DNA of 64,000 nucleotides from contig JADIYP010000007.1 of assembly GCA_016705235.1 (NCBI GenBank), positions 465,937-529,936 on the forward strand. Reading direction: 5' to 3'. The stretch's first letter is position 1. Every line of letters starts with the position of its first letter. The position numbers were made by a program, and so were the translations under genes. Below, piece by piece: positions 63,592-64,000 of the stretch. The notes under the pieces are model-generated. The model was not told where the DNA came from. It searched no databases and saw nothing but the letters and a program-made list of their open reading frames with translations. The stretch comes from Candidatus Leptovillus affinis (GTDB lineage: Bacteria > Chloroflexota > Anaerolineae > Promineifilales > Promineifilaceae).

Positions 63592-64000
63592 ATGACTCAG
63601 ACAATAGCGATTAAAAGAAACAGATGTACAGGCTCTTGCCAGCGCCGAATCATTGCACGGGGCCAACATTATTTCCACGATGGCGCCGTTTTAGAAGTGA
63701 CCCGGCGTGGCAATCGTTACCGCTGCCAGGGCAACATTTATGAACCCTATCGCGCGTTCAGGTGACGCTGGCCGATTTCGGCATCAGCTGAAACGTCCTG
63801 CACCTGCCCGTATGAGCAGGGTGGCATTTGCAAGCACATTGTCGCTACCCTGCTGACCGCCATCCGCCAACCGGAAACCATCACCGAAAAGGGCGTGGGC
63901 GGACGAAGCGCCTGACTACTTCGAGGAATTGGCGCGGGCGGAGGACAGTTGGCGTTGGCCGTCAACATGATGGCGCAAAGTGGCGACGTGGGTCAGGTCG
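63592..64000 (+). CDS. SWIM zinc-finger protein, N-terminal part, runs off the window
   Basis: Starts MTQTIAIK, then EVTRRGNRYRCQGNIYEPYR, and a SWIM motif SCTCPYEQGGICKHIVATLL (CxCx-n-CxH), the usual N-terminal layout of large SWIM family proteins. Frame changes are needed near 63615, 63650, 63765, 63785 and 63895. Follows the UPF0158 gene, so probably one operon. The rest lies beyond the window. Confidence 0.7.

Noticed and set aside
1..64000. tRNA, rRNA or riboswitch genes
   Set aside because: I looked for T-loop consensus and common riboswitch cores on both strands and saw none convincing. A covariance search would be decisive.

Overview
The window (about 64 kb, GC-rich) is a bacterial chromosome segment. 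No rRNA or tRNA gene was recognised. The gene set points to Chloroflexota (Anaerolineae-like): XPB-type and SNF2-type helicases with SWIM zinc-finger partners, very large GAF/PAS histidine kinases, STAND ATPases, and gaps full of palindromic repeats. That assignment is inference; no phylogenetic marker was tested. The most striking property of the DNA is the palindromic octamer ACGGCCGT. I counted roughly 130 copies by eye, about one per 480 bp, in all reading frames and between genes, where chance predicts about two.

Layout. 1-9.3 kb is housekeeping and metabolism: the polA 3' part, two tandem PlsC-like acyltransferases, a small DUF4334-like gene, a fold-type III PLP enzyme, a PNPOx-family protein, and a nagA plus SIS-domain pair for amino-sugar catabolism. 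9.3-21.6 kb holds a giant hybrid sensor kinase with a periplasmic NMT1/THI5-like sensor, an effector-associated-domain (EAD7-like) membrane protein, a GH17-like lipoprotein, a probable tagaturonate epimerase, a 21-bp tandem repeat and a GAF-SpoIIE phosphatase. 21.9-28.6 kb is a three-gene module of an XPB-like helicase and two companions. 28.9-39.6 kb is a five-gene signalling cluster: M29-type peptidase with an extra C-terminal domain, STAND ATPase, NTPase-like/multi-GAF/histidine kinase, receiver plus APH/TCAD9-like kinase, and STAND ATPase with an OmpR-type winged helix. It is the best candidate here for an undescribed system.

39.8-46.1 kb carries an untracked 33-residue membrane peptide, an SPFH protein, a broken Wadjet JetA-like (DUF3375) relic, a polyferredoxin/DUF998/PadR operon and a pRiA4b ORF-3-like protein. 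46.3-54.6 kb is a second DNA-helicase module: two SNF2 helicases, a SWIM protein, a GxxExxY protein and a zinc-ribbon/coiled-coil protein. 55-64 kb is accessory DNA: an hsdM tail, two AbiEi/AbiEii loci, an amidase, a UPF0158 protein and the start of another SWIM protein.

Three MITE-like families with terminal inverted repeats (two with clear target duplications) and a 60-bp palindrome family fill the gaps. From about 50 kb onward nearly every gene is frame-disrupted, often at short homopolymers, while almost none before that point is. This looks more like poorer consensus sequence than biology, except at the JetA and AbiEii loci, where real insertions are visible.
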